Source: Protonemura montana
Taxonomy: Eukaryota; Arthropoda; Insecta; Plecoptera; Nemouridae
Length of the DNA: 64,000 bases
Assembly (NCBI GenBank): GCA_947568835.1
Contig: OX387608.1
Coordinates: 16,340,535-16,404,534 of the forward strand
Direction of reading: 5' to 3'
Below are positions 35,744 to 48,578 of this stretch, piece after piece (position 1 is the stretch's first letter; every line of letters begins with the position of its first letter). The notes beneath the pieces were generated by a model. It saw only the letters and a program-made list of their open reading frames with translations, did no database searches and was not told the DNA's origin. The translations under genes were made by a program, and so were the position numbers.

Positions 35744-38700
35744 GAACATTCCAAAACAAAACGAAAAGGATTGCATTAGTGAGGCAAGTGTACGAGAGTC
35801 ATGTACTTAAGTAAGAATTTGAGATAAGTCATTATTATGCTACAGAATAATTATGTAATTAACAAATTTACGTACATGATTTCCAAAAGACTTCAAATAT
35901 TCAGAGTTTTCTTGCATGTGCTTCTGTTTTCATCATTTCACTATCTTCAAGCACTCACTTGGCACACGAGTTGGGAAATGACTTCCCGTAATCGCGATAC
36001 CGTCGAGCACGTGCTCTTTGTACGACAGGAGCATTTGCTCAAACTGTCCCTGGGGCGGTGCACCCCGTAAAAGGCAAGGTCCACCCACGTGAAGCGATGA
36101 GTTTACTCTTGCATGACATACTTCTAGGACGGTCAAGGAATTAGCGCTACATTTGTGTGTATTCCCCCCAAAATAGCCGAGCTCGCTAAGCGCGAGCTGT
36201 GCAGAACGCCCGCACGCAATGATGCTGGAAGATCTCGATGTTCTGCGTTGGCACTTGATTGAGCGCGCTGAAACTTACTGCACTAAGGAGCCTGGAGTGA
36301 ACCGGAAAATTGGTGTGGCTATTTCAAAGGCGGCTATTTCAAGGTGGGAGACTAATTATCCTATTTCATTTCTAGTACCTGGCAATTATGAATGCATGCG
36401 TAAAAAGTCTTGGGCAATATCTGATTTTAAAACAAGCATACGTTTCATACTAAACGCTAAAATATGAAAAACCCAAATCTTATAAAATTGGGAAAATAAA
36501 ATTAGTGGTACAGAAAACCACGTTTTACATCAATTACTATTCACTTCTGTTATGTGCTATTTCCTTTATCTACTGTTTTGAATTGAAGTGTATATAACTG
36601 GGCTATTGCTGTATGTCCCTGATTGAACCTGACAAACCTATTAGATCACTCTCTCCGTTACAGAACCGTGCTTTGAAGTCGGTGGACGGACAGAGCATCT
36701 GATTCACCGACCCACTTCCTTGTGGATACCTACCCGATGCTACCTTGCATCAATAGCTCGTTCAGGTCTGGGGACATTGAAAGGTACGATGGTACCGCTA
36801 AGAGAGTTCCAGGTAATGTGAGGGTAGGGTGGCGACTAGCGGGTGTTGATTTGAGTGATCGAGCTTGTTTCTAGCTAAAATGGGACTGTACTACGGGGAT
36901 TGGGCAATCGTGGACGTCTCTTCGGGACCACGGAACTGATGCTAGGTAAGCTGTAAAGGCAATAGACACCCAAGTGTGCAGGGACGCATTGCAACCCCAA
37001 GGGCCAATGCGCCCACTGGATGAATTTGTCAGTCATTATTACATCCTACGTTCAGCCATCAGTTCGGTGAACATTTGCAAGAGTTCGACACTCTGTAGTT
37101 GAGCTAAAATACATCCTAAGAGCCAGCCAGTGGGCATCTTTGAATGACGGACAGTAGAGCATTCGGGCTCTTAATGTCGTCAGCTAAAAATGGGTTCCTG
37201 CCTGACCTCTTCACGCTTGCTGTAACGGGACACAAAGACAAAATGCAAGAAACAAAATACAAGCATGAAATGAAATTACCAGCTGAAAGAAAGTGTGTCC
37301 CCTGTAGCAGCAATTCCTCAACCTGCCCTTCACTTGCCTTATTACTCATGTTTAACCTTGTTTGAAGAATCGACGGCAACCCCCGAGCTGCAGTCCATGC
37401 GAGGCCATCGCCCGCAGTCTGGAAGTTTGGAACTCCGAACACGTGGGGCAAGGGAAGTAACACGCCGTCACTAAAGTCCATTGTCACACGCATTTTTCCA
37501 CTGTCACACGATATTTTATACTGACACACGAATTTAAAACCCGGCCGCTAGACCTCCAATGGCTGCGTGGGTTGGTACGTTCACTCGCGATTACTCGACG
37601 TTATATTTTAATACTGGTAGAACAATACGTGAATCTGCCAGAATAAAACTAACACCAGCAAGCTTCTTGAGATAATCACAGACGTCGTTCCTCTGTCTGA
37701 CGTGATCTCTGGCTAAATGTTGCGATACTTTGGGTTTAGTCCTTGCAGACATGAGCCCGAGCCTGATCTTGAAGTGGTCTGGGTGAATCCCCGAAAACGA
37801 TTTGATCGCGGAACTTGGCGTTTTCAGTAGTCGACGGCGTCAATATCTGACCGCTCCAGTGCTAGAACATAGTCCAGAATAATATTTAAAGCATTTAAGC
37901 AAGAAAAAGATAAATCTTCATAAGATACTTTAACTCATTTTGCTATCTGTTGTATAAACAGTGCATTGTCGAGTAATTAAAATCAATTACTAATTAAAAA
38001 AAATGTGTGTTATATCTAGTATCGTAATGATTTTTCTAAATAACTCAGATATTTATTGTGTAGGTAATTGAGTTTTGATATCACTCTGGTATTGCAGGGT
38101 TCCTTCACAGAAAGCTAGTGGTTCCTGCTTGTCATAAAGCCTGGGATTCGATGCTGGCTGATGAACCGTACTCTGCCGCAGTCTTGGAACAGGCGCCGAC
38201 CACCGCAGGAAAACGAGGGACTTTGGAAGACCCTCACCTTCAATGTTTTGATGGCCACGATATGCAGTCAACAGCGTTAATCTCTGGCTGCATAGATGCT
38301 AGGGTAATGACAGGAAAGATTTTTTAAGGCATGGCCCAATATATGATTTGACTAATTAATTCAAACTGGTTCCATTGTCATTTATTACCAGTGTCCGTAA
38401 TACTTAATATCATAAGGATTTTACTTAATTAGTAATGTATTTAATATGTAGGCAAATCATTTTAGTTTCTTTTTAGCGTTGCACCGTTATTTCACGGCCA
38501 GGATTGTGTTCTCGCTATTTGATTCAGGCCAAAGAACTGTACTCTGCCGCAGTCCTGGTCCAGCCGCCGACGGCGTTATCTCATGCTGCATAGGTGCTAG
38601 GACAATATAAAGAATGTTATTAAACGCTGAGCATGCAATCTAATTTTACTAATAAATTCAAACTGGTACCATGTTCATTAACTACCAGTGTCCGTAATAC

Positions 38701-40643
38701 TTAATATCATAAGGATTTTACTGAATTAGTAATGTATTTAATATGTAGGCAAATCATTTTGGTTTCTTCGCAGCGTTGTACGGTTCTTTCCCGGCCTGGA
38801 AGACGTTCTCGCTAAGAATAGAACTCAGGAGGCAGGATTCGATTCTGGCTGATGAACGGTACTCTGCCGCAGTCCTGGCACAGCCGCCGACGGCGTTAAT
38901 CTCTGGCTGCATCGGTGCTAGAGCAATGACAAGAGAGATTTTTAAAGGATAGCCTGAGATTTAATTTGACTAATAAATTCAATCTGGTACCAATGTCATT
39001 TATTACCAGTGTCCATTCTTACTTATATCATAAGGATATTACTTAATTAGTTATGTCATTAATATGTAGGCAAATTATTTTGGTTTCTTCTCTGCGTTGT
39101 ACGGTTCTTTCACGGCCAGGAAGATGTTCTCGCTAATGATAGAACTCGGGAACCGTACTCTGCTGCAGTCCTGGCTGGGCCGACGACGGCGTTAATTTCC
39201 GGCTGCATAGGTGCTAGGGCAATGTCAAGAATGTTATTAAAAGCTGGGCATGTGATCCGATTTTACTTATAAATTCAAACTGGTACTATGTTTATTCACT
39301 ACCAGTGTCCGTAATAACTAATATCATAATGATATTACTTCATTAGTAATGTATATTTAATATTTAAACAATTTATTTTGGTTTCCTCTTGGCATCGCAG
39401 GGCATCTCACGGTGTGTCCACGAAAAGGGGAGGTCCGCGCACGGCTAGGTCTTGAAACCCTGGATGCAACTTGGACGACAAGTCGTATTCAGTGGCTGTC
39501 AAGGAGCAGCTGCAGACTGAGGATGTACCACTAGAGGGCCCCAGAACAATCTCGAGATGGAAAACTCTCTCGTTGCCGGCTGGGTATGGAATAGTTTTTA
39601 TTTAATACAGAGGAAAATCAAATTAAAATGAGGAGGACTTAAAAAATGAAAAGCCTATGTTTTTTTTTAATTCGATTTCAATTACCATTCTTGTCTGCTT
39701 CGATTGATAGTCTTTTCGCTTCTGCGACTTAATAGAAAAGATCGCAATGTTCTGTGTATGGGGCTTAGTACCTTTCATTCCCCGGATATAAGATGGTTAC
39801 GAAACTGCAAAAGATAGATACAAGTCACGTGACAATTCCTTGGCGAGTAAAGGGCAGTCAGCTAACTGCAATGATTGACTTACACGCTGTCGATCTCTTC
39901 ATCAATATGAGGCGAGAGACATCCATGAACGACTAATCTAGAGTTGAATTAGCAGTGCAGACGTCCAAGGCAGTCAGCGACTCGGGAGTAGTCTTCAAAA
40001 TCTTCTACCATCTTCATGCGTTGGGTTGCAGGCAGAGTTGTCTTTTGTTGGCTTCCGTCTGCAGCAAGAAAATGAATCATAATTAGATCAACTTGAGCTG
40101 AGTCAGTCCCATGGATTGGTGCAGATATTTAAGTACTTCCAGCGCACCTTGAATCCTTGAGAATGTTTGATGACGTATAAATTATGAGTTTTACAGCAAG
40201 TTGAGGAATACTGCTTAGGGTTAAAATATCATGAAATACACAATAAGATGTTCTTGATTAAATTTCGGTAAAGGTACTATCGTCTGTTATCTGGCAAACA
40301 GTAATAATACAAGGTTCTTCCTGACCTTGCTGAAGTAGTATCGCAACAGTTTTACAGAAACCGCCCAGGACAGAGTTCTGTTGGTGATTGTGAGGCTGAC
40401 GTTTTGCAATGCAGACCATGTCGTTTCAACACCACCAAATGGCCAAAAACTGCAAATAAAACAAAGGTTTGTCATAATTTTGGCTTATTTTTTTCAGAAA
40501 TGTTTTATCGAGTTGGAAGATATACCTTTGCTTTTTGATGGGCTGACATCAAACCAAAAGTAATCCAAACGAATCGTCAGCGGCTTGCAGACTAGTTCTC
40601 GCAGCTCCAAGCTGACAGGTCAAGATTTCAAGATGTGCACATG
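35744..40643. repeat. Macrosatellite unit 5 (type B, mosaic)
   Basis: The left half is type B (frame 37116-37529). From about 37700 it has the unit 3 variant GATCTTGAAGTGGTCTGG, and its right end (39060-39900) matches unit 1. Sub-repeats start near 38451, 38748 and 39069. Confidence 0.9.
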
Positions 40644-42320
40644 GAACATTCCAAAACAAAACAAAAAGTATTGCATTAGTGAGGCAAGTGTTGTAGGGTC
40701 TTGTACTTAATAAGAATTTTAGATAAGTAATTATTATGTTGCAGAATAATTATGTAATTAACGAATTTACCTACATGATTTCCAAAAGACTTCTAATATT
40801 CAGAGTTTTCTTGCATGTGCTTCTGTTTTCATCATTTCAATATCTTGAAGCACTCACTTGGCACACGAGTTGGGAAATAACTTCCCGTAATCGCGATACC
40901 GGCGAGCACGTGCTCTTTGTACGACAGGAGCATTTGCTCAAACTGTCCCTGGGGCGGTGCACCCCGTAAAAGGCAAGGTCCACCCACGTGAAGCGATGAG
41001 TTTACTCTTGCATGACATACTTCTAGGACGGTCAAGGAATTAGCGCTACATTTGTGTGTATTCCCCCCAAAATAGCCGAGCTCGCTAAGCGCGAGCTGTG
41101 CAGAACGCCCGCACGCAATGATGCTGGATGATCTCGAAGTTCTACGTTGGCACTTGATTGAGCGCGCTGAAACTTACTGCAATAAGGAGCCTGGAGTGAA
41201 CCGGAAAATTGGTGCGGCTATTTCAAAGGCGGCTATTTCAAGGTGGGAGACAAATTATCCTATTTCATTTCTAGTAACTGGCAATTATGAATGCATGCGT
41301 AAAAAGTCTTGGGCAATATCTGATATTAAAACAAGCATACATTTCATACTAGACGCTTAAATATGAAAAACCTGAATCTCATGAAATTGGGAAAATTACA
41401 TTGGTGGTACAGAAAACCACGTTTTACATCAATTACTATTCACTTCCATCAAGTGCTATTTCCTTTATCTACTGTTTTGAATTCAAGTGTATAAAACTGG
41501 GCCAGTGCTGTTTATCCCTGATGAACCTGACAAACCTATTCTACTTTCGATCACTCTGTCCATTACAGAACCGTGCTTTGAAGTCGGTGGACGGACAGAG
41601 CATCTGATTCACCGACCCACTTCCTTGTGGATACCTACCCGATGCTACCTTGCATCAATAGCTCGTTCAGGTCTGGGGACATTGATAGGTACGATGGTAC
41701 CGCTAAGAGAGTTCCGGATAACGCGAGGGTAGGGTGGCGGAGCTTGTTTCGAGCTAAAATGGGACTGTACTACGGGGATTGGGCAATCGTGGACGTCTCT
41801 TCGGGACCACGGAACTGATGCTAGGTAAGCTGTAAAGGCAATAGACACCCAAGTGTGCAGGGACGCATTGCAACCCCAAGGGCCAATGCGCCCACTGGAT
41901 GAATTTGTCAGTCATTATTACATCCTACGTTCAGCCATCAGTTCGGTGAACATTTGCAAGAGTTCGACACTCTGTAGTTGAGCTAAAATACAACCTAAGT
42001 GCCAACCAGCGGGCAACTTTTGTATGACAGACAGCAGAGTATTCGGACTCTCAATGTCGTCAGCTAAAAATGGGATCCTGCCTGACCTCTTCACGCTTGC
42101 TGTAACGGGACACAAAGACAAAATGCAAGAAACAAAATACAAGCATGAAATGAAATTACCAGCTGAAAGAAAGTGTGTCCCCTGTAGCACCAATTCCTCA
42201 ACCTGCCCTTCACTTGCCTTATTACTCATGTTTAACCTTAGTGTGTGAAGCTTGAAGAATCGTCAGCAACCTCCAAGCTGCAGTCCATGCGAGGCCATCG
42301 CCCGCAGTCTGGAAGTTTGG
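40644..42320. repeat. Macrosatellite unit 6 (type A, partial)
   Basis: Intact type A frame at 41918-42229. A deletion of about 26 bp at 41738 removes the region between GGTGGCG and GAGCTTG present in other units. It ends inside the unit at about 42320. Confidence 0.9.
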
Positions 42321-42499
42321 AGCTACGAACTCGGGTGGTTGTAGTTTGTCATTTCGAATTGCTGCGGTGTTTGTTTTGAGCTCTTCCCTGTAAGCTTTTC
42401 ATGCGATCACTCCTGCAAGGATTGAGAAGTCGGTAAAGTCCATAGGTTTGAACATACTTGGTGTTAATTTGCAATACATATAATCACAGTTATGAAATG

Positions 42500-43205
42500 T
42501 CATTCTATGCTTTTATATTTGGAATGGTCACTCTTTTGTATGAATCTTATAAATCAATCTTATAAACAAGCCATCGGAATAATGGCTGGAACGTCCCGCC
42601 GTAAATCCTGCAAGCCCCACTTTATGAACCAACAAATCCTGACCCTCACTTGCACTATAATTCAGATAGCAAGCACCCTCGTTCGATCCCACCTTGACCT
42701 CTTCCCTTTAACTCCTCTACCCACTCCTCTGCAATAAGAAATAAGAATGATATTCAAACTATTCCCCACTCCCACTCATTCTTCACACAGAGTCTTGAGC
42801 CTGCAAATGCTCAATCTTCGACTCCAGCCTCGGAAATTTCCTTATTTAAAACCCCTAAACTATCTCTACTAACACTACTTATACTATTTATACAATTTAT
42901 AATGATATACCTATCCCCTCCTTCCTATCTATTATCACCAAAATCATGAAGGAAGACAGACAAAATTATTACCTATTATTACTATTATCATTTCTATACT
43001 AAATGTTCTTATTATTAAAATAGAATACTATCATTACCTTTATTTTCATCTTATTAAGACTTTCTTAGGAGATTTTTGAAATATTCACCGTCTTAATCAC
43101 TACTATTATTATTATACATTGTATTACATCATCTATAACTAAATTACGTTCAAATAAGGCTCATACAATTACTATGTACCTGTCAGGTAGCCAAATAAAT
43201 AAATG
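42500..43205 (+). mobile_element. LINE 3' fragment
   Basis: The plus strand reads SYKQAIGIMAGTSRRKSCKP and then ILTLTCTIIQ, matching the conserved C-terminal part of Jockey/CR1-like ORF2 (RAIR...SCRP.F..L.ILTLPSLYI). It ends with ATGTACCTGTCAGGTAGCC and AAATAAATAAATG. There are several frame breaks and no RT core. The junction with the macrosatellite lies between 42320 and 42500. Confidence 0.7.
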
Positions 43206-43531
43206 CAGATAAGAGCATTACGAGCTGTGTTATTCGCTAGGGATATTACAAACAGCTGGTTAATTTTCATGCAGTCCATCAATCTCCACTTGGCTTAGAG
43301 GCAACAGGTAATACAAGGAGCAACCAAGCTAAACACATATTAATTACAGGAATATTCGTGTCGATGCTTGACAATCAAATCAAATCGGTTAATCAAAACC
43401 GATCAAATCAAAATTTTGTTGCCCAATGTTGAAACCTTACCAGCTATAGTCTGCAACAAACACTTGGCTAGGCTAGATGGAGTACCATGCGATGTGATCA
43501 AGAGCGCAACATTTCAAATATGTCTACCGTT

Positions 43532-44965
43532 CAGTGGCATAACTACCGGCAAGATAGGCAGGGTGACCGCCCCCGGGCCAAGAGGTTTTTCCCTGAAAAA
43601 CTTGGGTGCGTGCTGTACCCAGGCCAGCTGACGAGCTCGGGCCCACGACCCACGTTAAATTTATTTGTTGTGTTTGCCAAAATAATCTTGAAGTTATAGT
43701 TGCATTTCAGGCACTCTCACTACCTTATTGTGGCTGTGGGACTTTCCTAGCTACTGCCTTACTCTTTGTCGGAGCAAAAGATTGAATTTTTGTTATTTCT
43801 GTGGGTGTGGGTAATTTATTTTTCCCAATCGTAGGGAAAAAATGCTTTACACAATACAGTAAGAAGTTTAGTATTTACTGTTCACTCGGCTACGGTGGCT
43901 GACGGAAGTCACAGCGGGGCCATGGCGGGGTTCAAAAAAGGCGTATTAAATGTGATAAAACAAGAAAGTGAATATACTTTCTTAAAATAGCAGCTTTTTC
44001 GTGCCTGATGATTTGGGTTTTTCAGTACGCAGCGATAGTTTGGTAGTGACAAAAGAACTTTTAATAAAACTGGAAATTTGTCTGACGTGCACTACGAGAA
44101 AATGCAAGATGAATATATTAGGTTATACTTATATATGGCAGGGGTAAATTAATAATTATCCCATTTTCAGTTGTTTTAAATCAAATTTGACGCAAGGTGT
44201 CTTGTTCCGTTTCCTCTCCTATAAAGTAGGTACAGTATGCATTCCATCCGATCTTAAATTTCACATACTTTCTCAATCTATTGTCACTTTCAGGTGAATA
44301 TCTTTTAGCTGTTTTAGAACGCATATGAGACTGAAATATTTGCGTTCTCATCATGTCAAGACAGCCTAAATTTCCCGATACGAAGAAATATTGAATAATC
44401 CAATTGCTCGCAAACATGATCCAGACATCGTTGGTGCATGTGTGAAACATTTCCTTGTTGTCGAGGGCCCATGTCGTACTTCGGGGCCTTTTCCGACTTG
44501 AACCGAGTCAAAACGAAGCGTTTCTGCCAGCTTCTATGAAACAAAATACAAAGCGGGGCTAAGCTATTCAACTGCACTTGATGTCACATATTGTCAACCA
44601 TGTAGGCTATTTGCTGACAGAAAATAAGATAAGTAGTTGTTAAAATAAATGGAAGCTACACATGGGGAAATGTAATCCGAGAATGGAAACGTCTCTTTGT
44701 CGCTTTTCACCTTGGGTCGCTTTCGGTGATCCCGATTAAATACTAAATCGCAAAGAATTGTTTAATTTTAGTAACCACAATTTTTTAAGTCTATTTTTCA
44801 GCACTTGCAAGTGAACGTACAAATGTGTGCCGGATACAGAAACATTAAAACTGGTCATTTTTATCAGACCCCTTCCTTTGTAGTGTGTGGGGGGGGGGGG
44901 GGGGGGAGAGGACGCCCAACGAAAAATCTTGCCCCCGGGCCCAGGTATATCTAGTTACGCCACTG
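43532..44965. mobile_element. hAT element (1434 bp) inside the LINE
   Basis: The ends are CAGTGGCATAACTA and TAGTTACGCCACTG, an inverted repeat with one mismatch. The flanking 8 bases are CTACCGTT (43524-43531) and CAACCATT (44966-44973), an imperfect target duplication. Removing the element restores the LINE frame (...FQICLPLTNIINESF). A G-run lies at about 44887-44906. Confidence 0.9.
44340..44640 (+). pseudogene. hAT transposase remnant with zf-TTF region
   Basis: The plus strand reads KHDPDIVGACVKHFLVVEGP and then LSYSTALDVTYCQPCRLFAD, the same module as the minus-strand copy at 13416-13800. Stops lie between the pieces and the catalytic region is missing, so the element is non-autonomous. 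Confidence 0.7.
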
Positions 44966-45489
44966 CAACCATTAACAAACATCATAAACGAATCGTTCTC
45001 ACGAGGTGAATTCCCGACGAAACCCAAGAAAGCCACGCTGATAAACGCAGATAAGTATCGACCGATCAGTTTGCTATTCGGGTTGTCAAAGCTCTTCAAG
45101 GCTAAGTGCATTAGACTACTTGCATTCCTAAAAAAGTGCAACCTACAAAATGATTGCCAGCATGGATTCACCCAGAACAAGTCCACGAGTACAGCGATTG
45201 CACCGGAAGGAAGGAGCCCTTGGTATCTTTTATGATTATACCAAGGCCTTCGACACCCTGAACTACAGCATACTGCTTGAAAAATTAAGATGTCTGGGAA
45301 TAGATGGAATCGAAAATACCTGGAAAAGATCGTTCCTAAAAGTTCGAAGGCAAACGATTTGCAACAGAGGGAAGGAAAAGGACTACTATTCAGAAGAAGT
45401 TATCTGCAATGTCAGAATCCCCCAGAGAAGCACGCTTTCGCCTTTATTATTCATCTTGTACACAAATGACCTACCAGAGCAGAACCATA

Positions 45490-45918
45490 AGCTATATATA
45501 CCAAAGCACAGGCTGCAAGCTTTTAAATCTAATGTATTTTATAATGGTATTAGTTTTTTTTTTTTTTACCATCTTCCAACATGCTTAACATCAAAAGTAA
45601 AACACGCCTCCAATTTTAGAGCTAAAGTGAAAAGTGTTTTAATAAAAAAAGCTTTGTATAGCATAGATGAATTTTATCAGATACCAATGACAGAATGGAA
45701 ACTCTAATGTTAAGCCAGCATTATTATGTAAATAGTTTTTGATGTATACCTATCGTTTTTTTTTATTTTATTTATTTATTTATTTATTATTAATATTATT
45801 ATTAATTATTATATTCTTATCTTATTTTTAATTATTTTTAATTATTGACGAGCTCAAATCCTGTAAACTCTATGTACAATTGTGATAACGAGCAAAATAA
45901 ACGAATAAACAAACAATT
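45490..45918 (+). mobile_element. LINE 3' fragment nested in the LINE
   Basis: It encodes a C-terminal tail (FYHLPTCLTSKVKHASNF, FRAKVKSVLIKKALYSIDEF) followed by an AT-rich 3' UTR and ATGTACAATTGTGATAACGA, then AATAAACGAATAAAC. The host RT resumes at about 45920 with the FANN motif. The exact left junction lies somewhere in 45480-45540. Confidence 0.7.
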
Positions 45919-46800
45919 AATCAGGGGACATTTGCCAATAACACAACCCACTTTCTAAAGGCAATTAAAAATAAGCCCAACCTCACCACCAAAGGCAATG
46001 AGGTGACACAGAAAATGATCACTTACTGCGTTGGAAATGACCTTTTCATAAACCCTCACAAATCAACTGCATTAAAATTCTCTACCAAACGCAGAAAAAT
46101 AAATGACATACCACGACTTCGTATAGAAGAAAACGAAGTACCGATTGCAGAAGAAACTAAATTCCTGGACCTCTTCTTGGATAACGTCCTGGACTGGGGT
46201 CCACATGTCAATGCCCTAGCAAAGAAAGTAGCAGCAGCATGCTATCTAGTTAAGAAGATTATGGAGGTGTCATATCAAAAAATAGTGCTAGGGGTATATT
46301 ACGCACACGTTCATTCCAACCTCAATGGGGGGTTATCCTTTGGGAGGTTCAAATAGCACAAAAAGAATTTTTACGCTGCAAAAACGGGCTATAAAATATC
46401 TAGTTCACGCCAGCCTAAACCATGTGCAAACATATTTTACAAAGACACTTGTGTCTTTGTAACTAAGAAACTAGGCATTTTAACCCTTCAATGCTTGTAT
46501 ATTTATAATATTATTATATTTATAAAACAATTAAATCTAAAATCAGAGGATGAAAATGTTCTTGGCACTAGGCCGGCTCAGATAGGTGACAGGAAAATAA
46601 AACTATTCAAGCTGCAATCACCAGGTAGACACACAATACAGGCAGACATGAAGTTATACAATGCGTTTCCTCTGTGAATCAAATCAATTAAAGCACCAGA
46701 AGTGCTTAAAATCAAATTGAAAGCCTACCATGTAGACAAATGCTACTCTAAAATAAATTATACCTGTCCAAACTTTTAAGGTGTTCAAACTTTTAACACC

Positions 46801-47251
46801 CGACGTACCCGTAGTTCTATGCTGATTAATCTGGTATTACAAATTAAATATATAAATACGTTCTAGCTAAAGCTTATACTATTATGGAGGTATAGAATAT
46901 GCTGCTGTGCTGATTTTGAGGTATTTGAACCTAGATAATGCAAAGAGGAAGCATCAAAAAGAAGAAACCAAAGGGACCTCATGCCACCGACTGGATCTCA
47001 GAGGGAAAAATACAACGAGGACACTGTTAGCAGAAAGAAACGGAATAAGCTGATGCATGCGATTTCTCTCTTTGGCTTCTGATTACATTCTGGGTTGTAC
47101 TAAAGATAAAACCATGCGACCATGCGTGTCAGGCTTCGACGAAATTATCTGGATTGTTATATGCTAATAAAACACATTTCTCATTTATTTATTTCACTGC
47201 ATTGGGTTTAAAACTATTTAATAACCAATAATTGACCCACATGAATATTAA
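46801..47251. other. Spacer, no gene
   Basis: AT-rich sequence after the LINE 3' UTR. Nothing recognised. Confidence 0.4.
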
Positions 47252-47682
47252 CCCTTTTTGGTCCACAATAGATTAACAGTATTACAAGAGAATCTTATAT
47301 TTTTATAAAAAAAATAGATTTATAATAATTAATAACAAAAAAAAGTTTTTTTCTAAATATGTGCAATAATCACATTATTATTTACATTTTAAAAACTTTT
47401 ACGCAGTTTGATTTGCGTTGCAGATGAGCGTAACTTAATTTGTTCTTGATTAATTTATTTTTCTTTGGAAAGGGGTACACTTTCATGCTTCTTTAGGTAT
47501 TTTCTGTTGTTTATATTTTTGGTCATATTTATACTGTAAAAATGTTGCCATGTTGTAATGGATCATGGCATACCCTACATGTTTCTTTTGGTAATTTCGG
47601 TTCATTGTATTTTTCCTCCGCTCGCTACGCTCATTAATAATGAAAAAAAAGTTAATAACATTCGACATAGGACCATAAAGGG
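47252..47682. mobile_element. piggyBac-type MITE (431 bp)
   Basis: The ends are CCCTTTTTGGTCC and GGACCATAAAGGG (12 of 13 paired). It is flanked by TTAA on the left (47248-47251) and CTAA on the right (47683-47686), fitting TTAA-specific piggyBac insertion with one later change. The 61-codon minus-strand frame inside (KHVGYAMIHYNMATFLQYKY) is not a recognised transposase part. Confidence 0.75.
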
Positions 47683-47689
47683 CTAATAT

Positions 47690-48119
47690 GTTTATATTTA
47701 AAATATTTTACAGCTTTTGGTAATAACGAAAAAAAAACAAAAAAAAAACTGCAAGCTGACCAGGTGACTGGTAAGGCTGAGATGTGCTTTGCTGCGCCTT
47801 GAGCTGAAACCTAGCCAAACAAGATCTGCGATGATACTGACGACTCCATCTGTAACGATGTCATGAAATAGCACACCTTATGCACAAAAGTTAAGATCTT
47901 CTGGAACTGGTAAATACCTATATGGAATACAATGGTGATCAGGATTGGAACCATGAGAACTTCCAGTTGCAGAAGTGATCTCCATCCAGAAGAATTTCCT
48001 TAACCTTCAAGCAAACAGAATTGGAACCATGAAGAACTCTGGGCTGGATCGCTGTTTTGGATTTCGAATTGAAAGAACTGAACTTGCTGGAATTCTGGCA
48101 GATAGTGGAAGTAAAGATC
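47690..48119. other. Spacer, no gene
   Basis: Short overlapping frames on the minus strand have no family resemblance. Confidence 0.4.
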
Positions 48120-48378
48120 CACTTTAAGAACCCCATTTCTTAACGTGTTATTCATTACACAGTTAATCGAAACAATTCGAGCCATCCCCCACCAAACCAC
48201 TCACTTTGAACATAGCCTCTTATACATTTGTACCCAAATACACAATCACCTTCCCTCATTTAAACATTTATCTACTTTAATCTTAATGATATCACCATAC
48301 TATTGTAAACCTGACTTTGCCCACACAGGCATAATGTACCTGTCACCAGGAAAAATACTGATACAATAAAAATAAAAA
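48120..48378 (+). mobile_element. LINE 3' fragment
   Basis: The plus strand reads HQTTHFEHSLLYICTQIHNH, clearly related to HHTSLFTQSPLYLCTKIFNH at 11.9 kb. It ends ATGTACCTGTCACCAGG and then AATAAAAATAAAAATG. Only the last 80 or so codons and the tail remain. Confidence 0.7.
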
Positions 48379-48578
48379 TGATCTTTATAGGAAAGCCAGG
48401 ATAGGTGCCTACTACACAGTTAATAATATTTTAGAGTAAAATCTGCAGTTCTATGATTTCAACGTTTGTTTTTAAATGGCCTAGCTGCATAGCATTAGTA
48501 AACCTTTTTATCAGGAAAAGAGATGTTCGAATATCTAAAGCAAACATATTCTATAATGTGATAACACTTCATTAGTTC

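Larger units (their letters stand above)
16950..42320. repeat. Macrosatellite: six tandem units of about 4.6-4.9 kb
   Basis: The landmark AACATTCCAAAACAAAAC recurs at about 17132, 21721, 26292, 30876, 35744 and 40644, with spacings of 4589, 4571, 4584, 4868 and 4900. Units are near-identical over long stretches and fall into two types by linked differences, in the order A-B-A-B-B-A. The first 180 bases are diverged from the unit consensus and lack about 540 bp. The array stops at about 42320, where similarity ends abruptly before LINE sequence. Confidence 0.95.
43370..46800 (+). mobile_element. LINE reverse-transcriptase remnant, interrupted twice
   Basis: Segments: 43370-43531 (LARLDGVPCDVIKSATFQIC), 44966-45490 (QPLTNIINESFSRGEFP, KYRPISLLFGLSKLF, FYDYTKAFDTLNYSILLEKL, IPQRSTLSPLLFILYTNDLP), and 45920-46800 (FANNTTHFLKAIKNKPN, KFLDLFLDNVLDWG, ILTLQCLYIYN). 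These follow the RT order of Jockey/CR1-like elements. The hAT at 43532-44965 and a LINE 3' fragment split it. The catalytic FADD motif reads FANN, and the G of PQGS reads R. It is dead. Confidence 0.85.

Noticed and set aside
42680-42700. GTTCGATCCC as a tRNA B box
   Set aside because: No matching A box or cloverleaf. It lies in LINE 3' coding sequence.
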